Below the pieces are notes generated by a model. It had not been told where the DNA came from. It ran no database searches and saw only the letters and a list, made by a program, of their open reading frames with translations. A stretch of 64,000 nt of DNA from Chryseobacterium flavum (lineage in GTDB: Bacteria > Bacteroidota > Bacteroidia > Flavobacteriales > Weeksellaceae), in assembly GCF_003385595.1 (NCBI RefSeq), contig NZ_QNUE01000004.1, positions 186,001 through 250,000 of the forward strand. Direction: 5' to 3'. How positions within the stretch are numbered: the stretch's first letter is position 1; each line of letters opens with the position of its first letter. Of this stretch, positions 1 to 8,650 are shown piece by piece. The position numbers and the translations under genes are program-made.

Positions 1-1478
1 ACCGCCTGAATGTCAATTTCCTCTTCTTCTTCAAAAGTATCAACATAACGAGGAATATTCAAGTTATAATCATTGTCTGCAATCTCTTGTAAAGTAGCTT
101 TATGACTAAATTTTTCAATTACCGTACGGTTTTGATAGGTGTCAACAATTTTGTCAATATGTTCATTGAGAAGTACATTCTGATTTTTCTGTTTTTCAAA
201 TTCTTTACTGGCATCTACAAAAAGAATATCTTCATCAGCTTCACGACATTTCTTAAAGATTAAAATACAAGTAGGAATACTGGTACCAAAGAAAATATTA
301 GCAGGTAAACCAATAACAGCATCTAAATAATTTTTTTCTTTAATAAGGTATTTTCGGATAACTAATTCCGCTGCACCACGGAACAGAACACCATGAGGCA
401 TAACAACTGCCATAATTCCATTCTCATCCAAATGATGGATCATGTGTTGTATAAAAGCGAAATCTGCTTTTGAAGATGGGGCTAATTTTCCATATTGTGA
501 AAATCTTTCATCTAAAAGATGTAGCTCATTAGCGCTCCATTTAGCAGAGAAAGGTGGGTTGGCAACAATAGCATCAAACGTTTTATCAAGATGTTGAGGC
601 TTTTCCAGTGTATCTTCTTGGCGGATATCAAAATTACTGTAATTAACACCATGAAGAATCATATTCATTCTTGCAAGGTTGTAGGTCGTACGGTTCATTT
701 CCTGACCGTAAAAATCACCTACTTTTGCTTCACGGGCAACACGTAAAAGTAAGGATCCACTACCACAGGTAGGATCATAAACAGATTTTAATTGTGATTT
801 TCTACTGGTAACAATTCTTGCTAAAATTGTAGAAACTTGTTGAGGGGTATAGAACTCACCTGCTTTTTTTCCGGCACCGCTGGCAAACTGTGCAATTAAA
901 TACTCATAAGCATCTCCTAAAACGTCAGCATTAGTATCCGATAAATTGAAATCAATATCATCAAGATGGTATAAGACTTTTGAGATCAATGTGTTTTTTT
1001 CGTCTTCTGTTCTTCCTAATTTTGCAGAAGTAAGATCCAAATCATCAAACAATCCTTCAAAGTCATCTTCACTATTAGTTCCAAGAGTAGATTGCTCAAT
1101 ATTATTAAGGATTTTGGAAAGCTCAGCTAAGATGAAGTTAGATTTTCCTTCCTGCTTTTGATATCCTTTTTTAGCAATATTACTAAAAAGTTCAGAAGGT
1201 TTTAGAAAATAACCCAGATCTTCAACAACTTCTTCATAAATAGCTTCAACAATTTCCTTTCCAGATTCAGAATTTTCATCAACATCATTGTAATCAATAT
1301 CTTCTCCAGAATCTAATAAAATTTTGCTTGCTGTAAAATGAATTTTTTCAGAAAGATACTTGTAAAAGATAAATCCTAAAATATAATCTCTGAATTCATC
1401 AGCATCCATTTTACCGCGTAAAGTATTAGCTATATTCCAAAGTTGCTGCTGCAACTGACGTTTCTGTTCTTCTGACAT
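1..1478 (-). CDS. hsdM: Type I restriction-modification system DNA methyltransferase subunit (partial, runs off left edge)
   Basis: The reading frame opens with ATG at 1478 (MSEEQKRQLQQQLW...) and stays open to base 1, so about 492 residues of N-terminal and central sequence are visible and the C terminus is missing. An N-terminal helical HsdM domain (IANTLRGKMDADEFRDYI) is followed by the N6-adenine methylase core: the AdoMet motif I YDPTCGSGSLL near 750-782 and the catalytic NPPF motif near 550-570. The protein would methylate adenine with an HsdS specificity subunit, and with HsdR would form a restriction enzyme; those genes would lie to the left, outside the window. It is transcribed alone here, with a 174-base gap to the usher-like gene. 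The family call is secure; the completeness of the system cannot be judged. Confidence 0.95.
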   Translation of the reverse strand, partial: MSEEQKRQLQQQLWNIANTLRGKMDADEFRDYILGFIFYKYLSEKIHFTASKILLDSGEDIDYNDVDENSESGKEIVEAIYEEVVEDLGYFLKPSELFSNIAKKGYQKQEGKSNFILAELSKILNNIEQSTLGTNSEDDFEGLFDDLDLTSAKLGRTEDEKNTLISKVLYHLDDIDFNLSDTNADVLGDAYEYLIAQFASGAGKKAGEFYTPQQVSTILARIVTSRKSQLKSVYDPTCGSGSLLLRVAREAKVGDFYGQEMNRTTYNLARMNMILHGVNYSNFDIRQEDTLEKPQHLDKTFDAIVANPPFSAKWSANELHLLDERFSQYGKLAPSSKADFAFIQHMIHHLDENGIMAVVMPHGVLFRGAAELVIRKYLIKEKNYLDAVIGLPANIFFGTSIPTCILIFKKCREADEDILFVDASKEFEKQKNQNVLLNEHIDKIVDTYQNRTVIEKFSHKATLQEIADNDYNLNIPRYVDTFEEEEEIDIQA

Positions 1479-1652
1479 TTTATCCTTAATTAAAAACTTT
1501 AAAGATATTTTATTTTAGATTAAAAAGAAAGAATAGAACTGAAAATATCACATAATATTGAGTGTAAATCATAAAATGTTGTATTATAGGTGGATGATTG
1601 TCGTATTTGATGCTTAATCGTAGAGAGTAGGGAAATACAAATGGAGATTATT

Positions 1653-4448
1653 CTAATTCCCAAACTTCTTCACCCTAATCACCTTCTCCCTTACCTTAAT
1701 AACAAAAGGCTCGAGACGTACTATTTTCCCGGCTTCCACTTTAAAGTTGGCTGTACTGTGTTCGCAGTAGGTGTTGGCTGGTAAGGAGTTTTTATTCAGC
1801 TCAATGCTGTAGATTCCGGACTCCAGAAAAGAAATGAATTCACCATTGTCATCGGTCATCATGTGCTGAACCGGTTGGCGGTTTCGGGAAATATTGAACA
1901 GGATGCCTCCGGTTTTAGGACTAAAGTCCAGTGCTGTTTTGGCGTCAAATTCATAGGAGATTTTTCCCTGAACAGTACCATTCTGATGGAGGGGAATTTC
2001 TAATGCATACTGATGGCGGTTTACTTCAAACTCAGTTTCATTATAATACCAGCCCTGCTGAATCACCTGTTTTAAAATATATTTACCATATGGAATAGCT
2101 TTATAGCTGATATTTCCTGAAGAATCGGTTTTAAAGGAAATGGTATTGAGCATGATGAGGTAGCCTGCCGCTTCTTTATCACCTTCATCGTACACATTGT
2201 TTTCGTTCAGGTCATAATAGACAAAAGCTCTGATATCTCCCTTCTTACCGGGGTTCAGGGTGCTGTTGCGCAGGCTCAGCGTAACGCCGGCTTCAATGGT
2301 GAAAAGGTTATTGGTAAAATTACCGGAAGAATAATTGAACCAGGAAGAGTTCAGGTAGAATCCATACCTTTCAGTGGCATATTTTATATTCACAAAACCG
2401 GAAGGGGATTTCCCGTATAAAACATCCTGTGTATAGGAAAGTCCGGAGGTAATATTCACTTTTTCATCCCATAAATGCTTATTGACAAAAGCAGAAAGAG
2501 AAAGTTTCTCATAGGTCTTGTTGATATTGAGCATTCTTGAAAAAGCATATTCAGAAAGGAAATAGCTTCCGTACTGATAAATACCATTCACTGTAAGCCA
2601 TTTATAATTGTAGGTTGCATTCACTTTCATCTGGTATTGCAGCTGCGGAGTATCGGGATAACGGACCAGTCCGGTTTCCAGCCCCAGCAGGGAAGAGTGT
2701 TGTTTATCGGTGCTCAGCCAGGTAAGATATTCGGTAATGCGCTGGGCTTTCAGCTGCTTGGTATCAAGGTTGGGCCGGGTATTGAAAAAACTGTTATAGG
2801 TATTGGAACTTTCTTCCTGGTACTGATAGCCAAGTCCCATTCCGAAATTGCCTTTTTTGGAAAAGTTGATTCCGGTGTCCAGCCTCATGCTGCTTGAATC
2901 CAGCGTATTGCTGTAAAAATAAAACTTAGGGGAAAAGTGGGAAGCTGTGATATTGGCGTATACATAATGGTCCTTAAAAACCATAGTGGAGATGTTTTGC
3001 TGGATTTGTATGATGCCTCTCCGGTTTCCGGGGTAATAATCTGTGCTGTAAAAATAATTCCCGTTCAGGCTTAGTTTCCTGATCATTCCTGAGTACTGGG
3101 ACTCCAGGGCCAGGGAAGGTTTAGCCTCTTTTGTATTTTCATAGAAGCTGAGCCCGCTGTAGATTTTCGCATTTACTTTCCAGTCGGTCCCGAAAGCATA
3201 CTGCAGGTCGGTGCCTGCTACATGGTGCCTTGCTTTTTCATAGGGATCGTTCCTGAAAATATAGGTTCCTGAAATATTGCGGGAAGCATTTTGAGCACCC
3301 AGGGTTCCCCTGGTATAAAATCCGTATCCGTACTTCAGGAATGAATTTCTTTCAATAAGGCTGTAGGTCTGGTCTACGAAACCTACTTCGATTTTTTTAT
3401 TCTTATCCGTGGTCGTATAGGTATATTCAGTTCCCCTTCCGAACATGGATAATTCCAGCAGTTTATTGATATTCCCAAACGTAAATTCATTATTTTCCCG
3501 GCGGTAGGTAATATAGGTGTTATTAACAACGGGATCACTTTGTTGGTTCATTGTATAGATATTCCCTCTGATAAAAATATAACCTGAAGGAAGGTTAAAA
3601 CCACCTGATCCAGCCAGCTGGTACATATCCAGGTTGCTACCGGCATGCCGGTAGCTTGCGGTAATGCTGTTCTTCGTAAAATTGGAGAATGTGGTAGATT
3701 CCATATCCTCATAGCGCTGTACGGAAGAAACATTCTGTACGGAAACACTGGCATTTCCGAATATTTCTTTATCCGGTTCCCTGAAACCCGCAATATTGAC
3801 GGAAAGCTGGGAGCTCCTTGCTCCGATTCCTGACGGCAGGAAGCGGAATACAAATACGGAATCCTTCTGAACACCGATGCTTCCTTTTTTCTCCACAAAT
3901 GACTTTCTCTGGCCGGCTTCCGGAATTTTAAATACAACAGTAACATGCTGCTTTTTATTTCCGAGGTTGGACACCCTGGCCCGGACCTCCACAGAATCAG
4001 TGGCCCGGTTCATATAGATGACCGGATTTTCTGCTGTGATGCGCATGGCATTGTTTTCCGCTACGGTATGTGTTATTTGTTTTTCTGCTGCAGTTTGGTT
4101 CTTCTGGTCTGCCAGGCGGAAGATAAGGCGTGCTTCGCCGGAACCGGCATTATTACCGGCCAGTATTTTCACCGGAAGGTAAAGCCGTTCGCCGGATTTC
4201 AGGCTCACCTGGATGCTGTTTCCTGAAATATTCCTGAAGCCGGCAGGCAGTGCCATTTCAACCTTTCCTTTAAAATCGGTTGCCCCTTCGTTGTTCAGTA
4301 TGATCATAAGGTCCAGGATCCCGGCTTTTCCGGTTCCGGATTCATTACGGATGTCAAGGCTTATCCCGGAACGTTGCTGTGCCGGAAGTGCTGTCAGGAA
4401 AAGAATCGAAAAAAAGGAAAAGAATTTTTTGAGCAGGAGCTGGAACAT
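1653..4448 (-). CDS. Outer-membrane usher-like beta-barrel protein of a pilus-like locus
   Basis: 931 residues with a signal peptide ending LTALPAQQ. Residues about 28-260 look like two beta-sandwich (CARDB/NEW3-like) domains, about 265-760 are rich in alternating aromatic/polar strands typical of a large outer-membrane barrel, and about 765-931 hold two more beta-sandwiches, the first with a DLNENNVYDEGD calcium-loop-like motif as in SdrB/prealbumin-like domains. It is the last gene of a minus-strand set: pilin, hairpin, PapD-like chaperone, tip-like protein, then this gene, whose start lies only 3 bases beyond the stop of the tip-like gene. By position, size and architecture (N-terminal domains, barrel, two C-terminal domains) it matches the role of a FimD/CsuD usher that secretes and assembles subunits. 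Direct sequence similarity to FimD is not obvious by eye, so the usher role is inference. Confidence 0.6.
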   Translation of the reverse strand: MFQLLLKKFFSFFSILFLTALPAQQRSGISLDIRNESGTGKAGILDLMIILNNEGATDFKGKVEMALPAGFRNISGNSIQVSLKSGERLYLPVKILAGNNAGSGEARLIFRLADQKNQTAAEKQITHTVAENNAMRITAENPVIYMNRATDSVEVRARVSNLGNKKQHVTVVFKIPEAGQRKSFVEKKGSIGVQKDSVFVFRFLPSGIGARSSQLSVNIAGFREPDKEIFGNASVSVQNVSSVQRYEDMESTTFSNFTKNSITASYRHAGSNLDMYQLAGSGGFNLPSGYIFIRGNIYTMNQQSDPVVNNTYITYRRENNEFTFGNINKLLELSMFGRGTEYTYTTTDKNKKIEVGFVDQTYSLIERNSFLKYGYGFYTRGTLGAQNASRNISGTYIFRNDPYEKARHHVAGTDLQYAFGTDWKVNAKIYSGLSFYENTKEAKPSLALESQYSGMIRKLSLNGNYFYSTDYYPGNRRGIIQIQQNISTMVFKDHYVYANITASHFSPKFYFYSNTLDSSSMRLDTGINFSKKGNFGMGLGYQYQEESSNTYNSFFNTRPNLDTKQLKAQRITEYLTWLSTDKQHSSLLGLETGLVRYPDTPQLQYQMKVNATYNYKWLTVNGIYQYGSYFLSEYAFSRMLNINKTYEKLSLSAFVNKHLWDEKVNITSGLSYTQDVLYGKSPSGFVNIKYATERYGFYLNSSWFNYSSGNFTNNLFTIEAGVTLSLRNSTLNPGKKGDIRAFVYYDLNENNVYDEGDKEAAGYLIMLNTISFKTDSSGNISYKAIPYGKYILKQVIQQGWYYNETEFEVNRHQYALEIPLHQNGTVQGKISYEFDAKTALDFSPKTGGILFNISRNRQPVQHMMTDDNGEFISFLESGIYSIELNKNSLPANTYCEHSTANFKVEAGKIVRLEPFVIKVREKVIRVKKFGN

Positions 4449-4451
4449 AAT

Positions 4452-5480
4452 CTACTGGGGAATGATCTCGTATTGAAGGGTCGTGGAATATTCTTCGGAC
4501 CTGGCATTAATGAGTCTCTCGTCACCTGCCTTTGTAGAATACCTGATATCATAGTATACTTCAGCTCCTCCGGTGGAACTTCCTGTAGCAATACGCTGTG
4601 GGGACGGGCTTAACAGGACGGGGGATACATTGGCCTGATTCCCGGAAACAGGGATAAGATTCAGTCCTACAGTTTCCAGCGGAATGGAATTCCCGGCAGG
4701 AGAACTGAACTGTCCCTGAAGGGCCCGTATTTTAATCTGGTATAGAGTGTTGCTGTTGACAATCAGTGCGTTGGGGTAGGTGACACTTACACCATTCCTG
4801 TAATCATCCATGCTTTTAAACTCAAGTGAACCGTTTACAGCTTTTGCAGAAAGTTTAAGGGAAAGCTCCGGAGTTTCGGCAGGGATACCGCTGAGGGTTC
4901 CGATCTGGATCTGGAACTGATGATCCGCTTTACCAATCACGTTATTGTACTGGTCGTAAGCGGTGAACTGTACCGGGACTATGAAACGGGTCCATGAAGG
5001 ATAGCTTCCAAGGTAGGATCCTCCTGCCACATTCATGCTGTATTTCAGCTGCAGGCTGTAATAGCCTTTTGGAGATACTGGCTGGTTGTATAGCGGGGCA
5101 TTGGATTGCGGAACCAGGAAAACTTCCTGATTTTCCTGAAGAAAAACGTTCAGGGGCATTCCGATCTGGGAAAGGGTAGGGATGGGACCGGGATAGCCCT
5201 GTCCTGTAGAAGATACCGGCTGAAAAGAAATCTTACCGGCTGGTATCATATATTTTCCGTCAGCCGAGGTAGCAGGTTGTTTCAGCCGGGCGGATATTCT
5301 CCAGTACGGCATATTGAACGGCCCGTTGCCGGACAGCATCAGGGTATACGCATCCGGATTGGTATTTCCACTGTAAGAACTGACCTGTAAATAGCTGTTC
5401 ACCCATGAGCTGTATTGTACCTGTGAAAAGCATTGCAGGGAGATTAGAAGTGAAAGGCAGAAGAATGTTTTACTATTCAT
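4452..5480 (-). CDS. Two-domain tip adhesin-like subunit
   Basis: 342 residues with a signal peptide ending LISLQCFSQ. The C-terminal half carries a pilin-like domain: the segment SMDDYRNGVSV and following strands resemble KDDYANGVSS in the major pilin-like protein at 6351-6875, and the last residues TLQYEIIPQ resemble its ELTYTIISQ end. The N-terminal half (about 20-190) has no relative in the window. A unique N-terminal domain joined to a pilin domain is the layout of chaperone-usher tip adhesins such as FimH or CsuE. The gene overlaps the chaperone gene upstream by 8 bases and lies 3 bases before the usher-like gene, so translation is probably coupled. The ligand is unknown. Confidence 0.6.
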   Translation of the reverse strand: MNSKTFFCLSLLISLQCFSQVQYSSWVNSYLQVSSYSGNTNPDAYTLMLSGNGPFNMPYWRISARLKQPATSADGKYMIPAGKISFQPVSSTGQGYPGPIPTLSQIGMPLNVFLQENQEVFLVPQSNAPLYNQPVSPKGYYSLQLKYSMNVAGGSYLGSYPSWTRFIVPVQFTAYDQYNNVIGKADHQFQIQIGTLSGIPAETPELSLKLSAKAVNGSLEFKSMDDYRNGVSVTYPNALIVNSNTLYQIKIRALQGQFSSPAGNSIPLETVGLNLIPVSGNQANVSPVLLSPSPQRIATGSSTGGAEVYYDIRYSTKAGDERLINARSEEYSTTLQYEIIPQ

Positions 5481-6276
5481 AACTGAAGCTTAATTCTCCC
5501 AGTTCCAGGCTGTTGCTGTCTCCGTAATCCATCATGACGGAAGCTGTATATTTTCCTTTTTCAAGGCCTGCCGGTAATGGAATGTTCATTTCCCGTTTAT
5601 TTCCGGGCATGGTATAAAAGATTACCGGGTCCAGCGATGTTTTTTTCCCGTTTCCGGTATTGACAAAGTCTGTATATATCTTTCCGTCCGTCCATACGTC
5701 TCCCTGGTTTTCAAATAGCAAATTGACCATGTTGGTTGACTTTTCATAAGTAAGGTTACGGATCTCAAGCTTTTTGGTGCCGGCAGCAGGAAGTTTATGG
5801 AAAAGTTTGATCCCTGAGCGCACGCTTACTTTGATATGGGCCCCTTTGTGGTCCACATCATCTACGGGATTCATCTGGCTTACATACAGGATTGCCGTAT
5901 GAACAGGCAGTTGGCCGGAAAAAGTATTAGGTACTGTAATGGTTACATCAATGTCTTTTTTCTCTCCGGGAGCCAGGGTAAAGTAATTGTCTTCTTTTTT
6001 TACAGAAACCCAGCTGGCACAGGAAGAGGGAAGGGTATTGGGGGCATAGGTCATGTTTTCACCTTTACCATCATATTCCCAGTCGCCGAGACTTACTGCA
6101 AGGTCCAGGGAATTTTTGGCACTTACATTCGTTACTGTTACTTTCTGCGTATTGCTGGTTCCGTTCCCGGATTCAAAATACAGTCTTGGAGGAGATACTG
6201 AGATCCCTGTCTGTGCATTTCCGTGGAAAAATAACAGGGAAAGAAAACTGAAAAAGAGAAAAGATAATCTGCTCAT
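5473..6276 (-). CDS. PapD-like periplasmic pilus chaperone
   Basis: 267 residues. A signal peptide (FFSFLSLLFFHGNAQ) is followed by TGISVSPPRLYFE, the usual opening strand of PapD-like chaperones, then two Ig-like domains (about 22-145 and 150-267) joined near KLFHKLPA. The size fits the family (220-260 residues). Such chaperones bind incomplete-Ig pilin subunits in the periplasm and hand them to the usher. The gene lies between the major pilin-like gene and the tip-like gene, with which it overlaps by 8 bases. A 15-bp stem-loop sits in the gap before it and may set the pilin-to-chaperone expression ratio. The fold assignment is fairly safe; the specific subunits are inferred from gene order. 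Confidence 0.7.
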   Translation of the reverse strand: MSRLSFLFFSFLSLLFFHGNAQTGISVSPPRLYFESGNGTSNTQKVTVTNVSAKNSLDLAVSLGDWEYDGKGENMTYAPNTLPSSCASWVSVKKEDNYFTLAPGEKKDIDVTITVPNTFSGQLPVHTAILYVSQMNPVDDVDHKGAHIKVSVRSGIKLFHKLPAAGTKKLEIRNLTYEKSTNMVNLLFENQGDVWTDGKIYTDFVNTGNGKKTSLDPVIFYTMPGNKREMNIPLPAGLEKGKYTASVMMDYGDSNSLELGELSFSYE

Positions 6277-6298
6277 GACGGATCATTAGTTTTTAAGG

Positions 6299-6335
6299 AC
6301 TGATAAAGTGCTGTGGTATGCAGCACTTTATCAGT
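6299..6335 (-). other. Intercistronic stem-loop between pilin-like and chaperone genes
   Basis: A perfect 15-bp inverted repeat (ACTGATAAAGTGCTG / CAGCACTTTATCAGT) with a 7-base loop lies 16 bases after the pilin stop. On the transcribed minus strand it is followed by CCTTAAAAAC, with no T tract, so it does not look like a full terminator. Hairpins at this place in pilin operons often protect the pilin part of the message or allow partial termination; that role is inferred. Confidence 0.6.
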
Positions 6336-6350
6336 ACAGATTGATATATC

Positions 6351-6875
6351 CTATTGAGAAATAATAGTATACGTTAGCTCGGTGGTATATACGGTAGGAT
6401 CCTGTCCTGCAATATAATTATCCAGGTAAGCGTTTGCTCCGGCACCTTTATATTCAATATTGATCTTTTTGTCTACCCCTCCGTTGGAAGAGCTTACCAG
6501 AGTGGTTTCATTGGCAGAAAGCTGAACGTTCTGTGCATACTGGGCACCGTTTACCGCTTCTGAGCCTGCACTTGCTTTGATCTGAATGGTATTGGCCTGG
6601 ATGTTTTTGTTTCCGTTCTGTAAAGCTGCATTGGCGCTTTTTACTTTTACCTGGAATCCTCCGGTGCTGTAAATGCTCAGGTGATCGGCATTAACGGAAG
6701 ATACCCCGTTTGCATAATCATCTTTGGTTACATAATCAAGGTTTACCACTTTCTGTGCATTGTTTACCACAAGGGTCTGGATAGGCTTCAGTCTTACGTT
6801 AAGGGTTACATTCTGCTGAGCTTTTAAAATTACAGTTCCCAAAAGAGCAAAAGATGCTAAAATACACTTGTTCAT
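6351..6875 (-). CDS. Major pilin-like secreted subunit
   Basis: 174 residues with a signal peptide ending TVILKAQ. The mature start VTLNVRLKPIQTL is shared with the neighbour at 7190-7603 (LRLNVRLYPVQTL), and the end ELTYTIISQ matches the C-terminal strand of the tip-like protein. The composition is rich in A, N, V, S and T and looks all-beta. It is the best candidate for the main structural subunit of the pilus-like locus: it is first in the chaperone-tip-usher set, has its own upstream region with a TACCTTTG promoter box, and is followed by a stable hairpin. It has no cysteines, so it would lack the disulfide of many classical pilins. Confidence 0.6.
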   Translation of the reverse strand: MNKCILASFALLGTVILKAQQNVTLNVRLKPIQTLVVNNAQKVVNLDYVTKDDYANGVSSVNADHLSIYSTGGFQVKVKSANAALQNGNKNIQANTIQIKASAGSEAVNGAQYAQNVQLSANETTLVSSSNGGVDKKINIEYKGAGANAYLDNYIAGQDPTVYTTELTYTIISQ

Positions 6876-6920
6876 AGTTTAAATGATGTTTTTTGTATTA
6901 ATAATTTTTTAATTCGGCGG

Positions 6921-6928
6921 CAAAGGTA
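6921..6928 (-). promoter_or_regulatory. Candidate -7 promoter box of the major pilin-like gene
   Basis: On the minus strand the sequence reads TACCTTTG, an exact match to the Bacteroidota -7 consensus TAnnTTTG, 46 bases before the ATG at 6875. A clear -33 TTTG at the usual spacing is not seen, so activator help is possible. Confidence 0.5.
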
Positions 6929-7145
6929 GACACAAAAATGAACTGCGCTTTTGTGAAAAAATACTTATCATTTGTGAATTTTTACCGATAAATGACTGAT
7001 TAACAGAAATGATTATTTATGAAGAAGAATACAAAAAGGATCATTTTGAAATTAATAAAATGAAAAAAAAATAAAAATAATGCCATTTTATTCTTAAATC
7101 CTCATTTTCACCTGATAGATTGAAAAAATGGAATTCTATGTAGTT

Positions 7146-7162
7146 ATTATGCTTAGCATAAT
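7146..7162. repeat. 17-base inverted repeat ATTATGC-TTA-GCATAAT
   Basis: 7-base perfect arms around a 3-base centre, located 28 bases downstream of the minor subunit stop and about 270 bases upstream of the major subunit start. There is no T tract on either side, so a dimeric regulator site or an mRNA end structure are both possible. Confidence 0.45.
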
Positions 7163-7189
7163 GATTTTTTCTGAATCTTAGTTTATTTT

Positions 7190-7603
7190 TTACTTAGAAA
7201 TTAGAGTTAATGTTAAAAAAGTTTCATCTTTAGCGGGATTGCTGTCAAAATTTTTTACAGGATTTTGGATGTCTTTATCCATGGTGAACGTTTTCTGAAC
7301 GACTCCTTTGTGGCGGCTGATAAGATTATATTCACCTGTTTTGTTGATCATCGGATCTTTGTAAAGAGGATCAGGGCTTTTGCCATAATGGGCTTTTACC
7401 TGAAAACCTGAGGGGCTGGATATTGTGACAGACTGAAGTTCGTTCGATGAAGCTCCATATCCGTCATCAGACAATCCTGTATGGATGGCAAGTGTCTGTA
7501 CCGGATACAGCCGTACATTCAGCCGCAGGCCATCAGCAGCCTGGGCCAGCGACTTTTTGAAAGCAAAAAACAGTATAGCAATTAAAAACCATTTTGAAAG
7601 CAT
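7190..7603 (-). CDS. Minor pilin-like secreted subunit
   Basis: 137 residues with a signal peptide ending FKKSLAQ. The mature start (LRLNVRLYPVQTL), a central SPSGFQVKA strand similar to STGGFQVKV in the major subunit, and the C-terminal TLTLISK show that it is a shorter paralogue of the protein at 6351-6875. It begins 45 bases after the AraC-type gene on the same strand, so the two may be co-transcribed. It may be an adaptor, initiator or terminator subunit of the fibre; which of these cannot be told. Confidence 0.55.
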   Translation of the reverse strand: MLSKWFLIAILFFAFKKSLAQAADGLRLNVRLYPVQTLAIHTGLSDDGYGASSNELQSVTISSPSGFQVKAHYGKSPDPLYKDPMINKTGEYNLISRHKGVVQKTFTMDKDIQNPVKNFDSNPAKDETFLTLTLISK

Positions 7604-7648
7604 ATCACCTGAATTTTCAGCAAATGGCTGTTCAGGTAAATATACAGA

Positions 7649-8479
7649 TTATTTCATTTCGGAGGGATTTTTTCCGGTATGTTTTTTTATAAAGTTCGTA
7701 AAATTTCCTTCGTTGGTGAAACCCAGCTCATAGGAAATTTCAGAAATGGTGGAACTGGAAAAGTTTAAAGCTTTGCGGCACTCTGTGATGAGCTTTTCGA
7801 TAATGATGTGCTTTGCGGTTTTACCCAGTACATATTCGGTCATTTCGGTCAGCTTTCTGGATGTAATGTTGAGTTCCCCGGCATAGTAGGAAACCTTTTT
7901 CTCTTTTTTGTAATCCCTTTGCAGCAGGATCTTGAACCGGTTGACATAATACATATAATCCAGCTTGATATCCTTTTTGATCTCCTCTGTCGGGATATGG
8001 AGAAAAGCATCCAGGATGAGCCTCTCGATGGCATTGTGGGCCGCAGAGACATACAGGCTTTCGTCCTTATTCCGGAAGCTTTCCATCCGTTCCATGAAAA
8101 CCACTCTCATCTGTTCCTTATTGATAAAAGGAGCAACAAAAACATCAGAATGATAATTGTAAAAAAGCTGGGAATTGATGAAAAGGCTGTCTTTGGTAGA
8201 CCGCTCATAAAAGCTGGACGAAAAAACGACCGCAAAAACTTCAGAACCTTTGGCAGGACCAAAAACGATTTTTTTCTGCGGACCTACAAATGCAATATGC
8301 CCCGATTTTATGGGATAAGGAACATCCTCTACCGTTAATATAATGTCTTCCAGAATAATATAAATGCAAAAATATTCCAGCGTGTTTAGTTCCCTTTTGT
8401 TATTGTTTCTGCTGATAATGTAATCTAAACGATTGATACTGAATCCTATATTTTTTAACTGATCCGTGATTTTGTACAT
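7649..8479 (-). CDS. AraC-family transcriptional regulator
   Basis: 276 residues. The last about 100 residues form two helix-turn-helix units, with the signature ISEISYELGFTNEGNFTNFIKKHTGKNPSEM that closes AraC/XylS proteins. The N-terminal part (1-165) has no recognised ligand domain but has the length of a cupin-like sensor. It lies immediately upstream of the minor pilin-like gene and in the same direction as the whole fibre locus, making it the natural candidate regulator of that locus; this is inferred from position only. Confidence 0.85.
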   Translation of the reverse strand: MYKITDQLKNIGFSINRLDYIISRNNNKRELNTLEYFCIYIILEDIILTVEDVPYPIKSGHIAFVGPQKKIVFGPAKGSEVFAVVFSSSFYERSTKDSLFINSQLFYNYHSDVFVAPFINKEQMRVVFMERMESFRNKDESLYVSAAHNAIERLILDAFLHIPTEEIKKDIKLDYMYYVNRFKILLQRDYKKEKKVSYYAGELNITSRKLTEMTEYVLGKTAKHIIIEKLITECRKALNFSSSTISEISYELGFTNEGNFTNFIKKHTGKNPSEMK

Positions 8480-8582
8480 AAATTATGCCTGATTCTGTCT
8501 GAGAAAATGTTTATTCTTTTTATTGTATAAATATAAAAAATTTGTTATTTATTGTGTTTTAAAGAAAAAAATTAATCTAACC

Positions 8583-8607
8583 ATAAAACCGGAGATAAGT
8601 ATTCCGG
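8583..8607 (-). terminator. Possible terminator after the polyketide operon
   Basis: On the minus strand CCGGA...TCCGG forms a short stem followed by TTTTATGG, 44 bases past the last stop of the eight-gene operon. The stem is short (5 bp), so the call is weak. Confidence 0.35.
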
Positions 8608-8650
8608 ACTTAATACACATGTTATTAAATAAAGCTCCGGATGATAGCGA

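Larger units (their letters stand above)
6876..7189. other. Intergenic region upstream of the major pilin-like gene
   Basis: A 314-base AT-rich gap. It holds the candidate -7 box at 6921-6928, and at 7146-7162 an ATTATGC-TTA-GCATAAT inverted repeat just past the stop of the minor subunit gene. No further coding sequence is seen. Confidence 0.6.

Noticed and set aside
2637..2897. 86-residue plus-strand frame inside the usher-like gene
   Set aside because: Lies wholly opposite a coding frame with clear protein features; no start context or partner.
6299..6335. Hairpin as a full terminator of the pilin gene
   Set aside because: No T tract on the transcribed strand, and the next gene follows 23 bases on.
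7808..8338. 176-residue plus-strand frame opposite the AraC gene
   Set aside because: Shadow of the regulator; the minus frame carries a full AraC signature.
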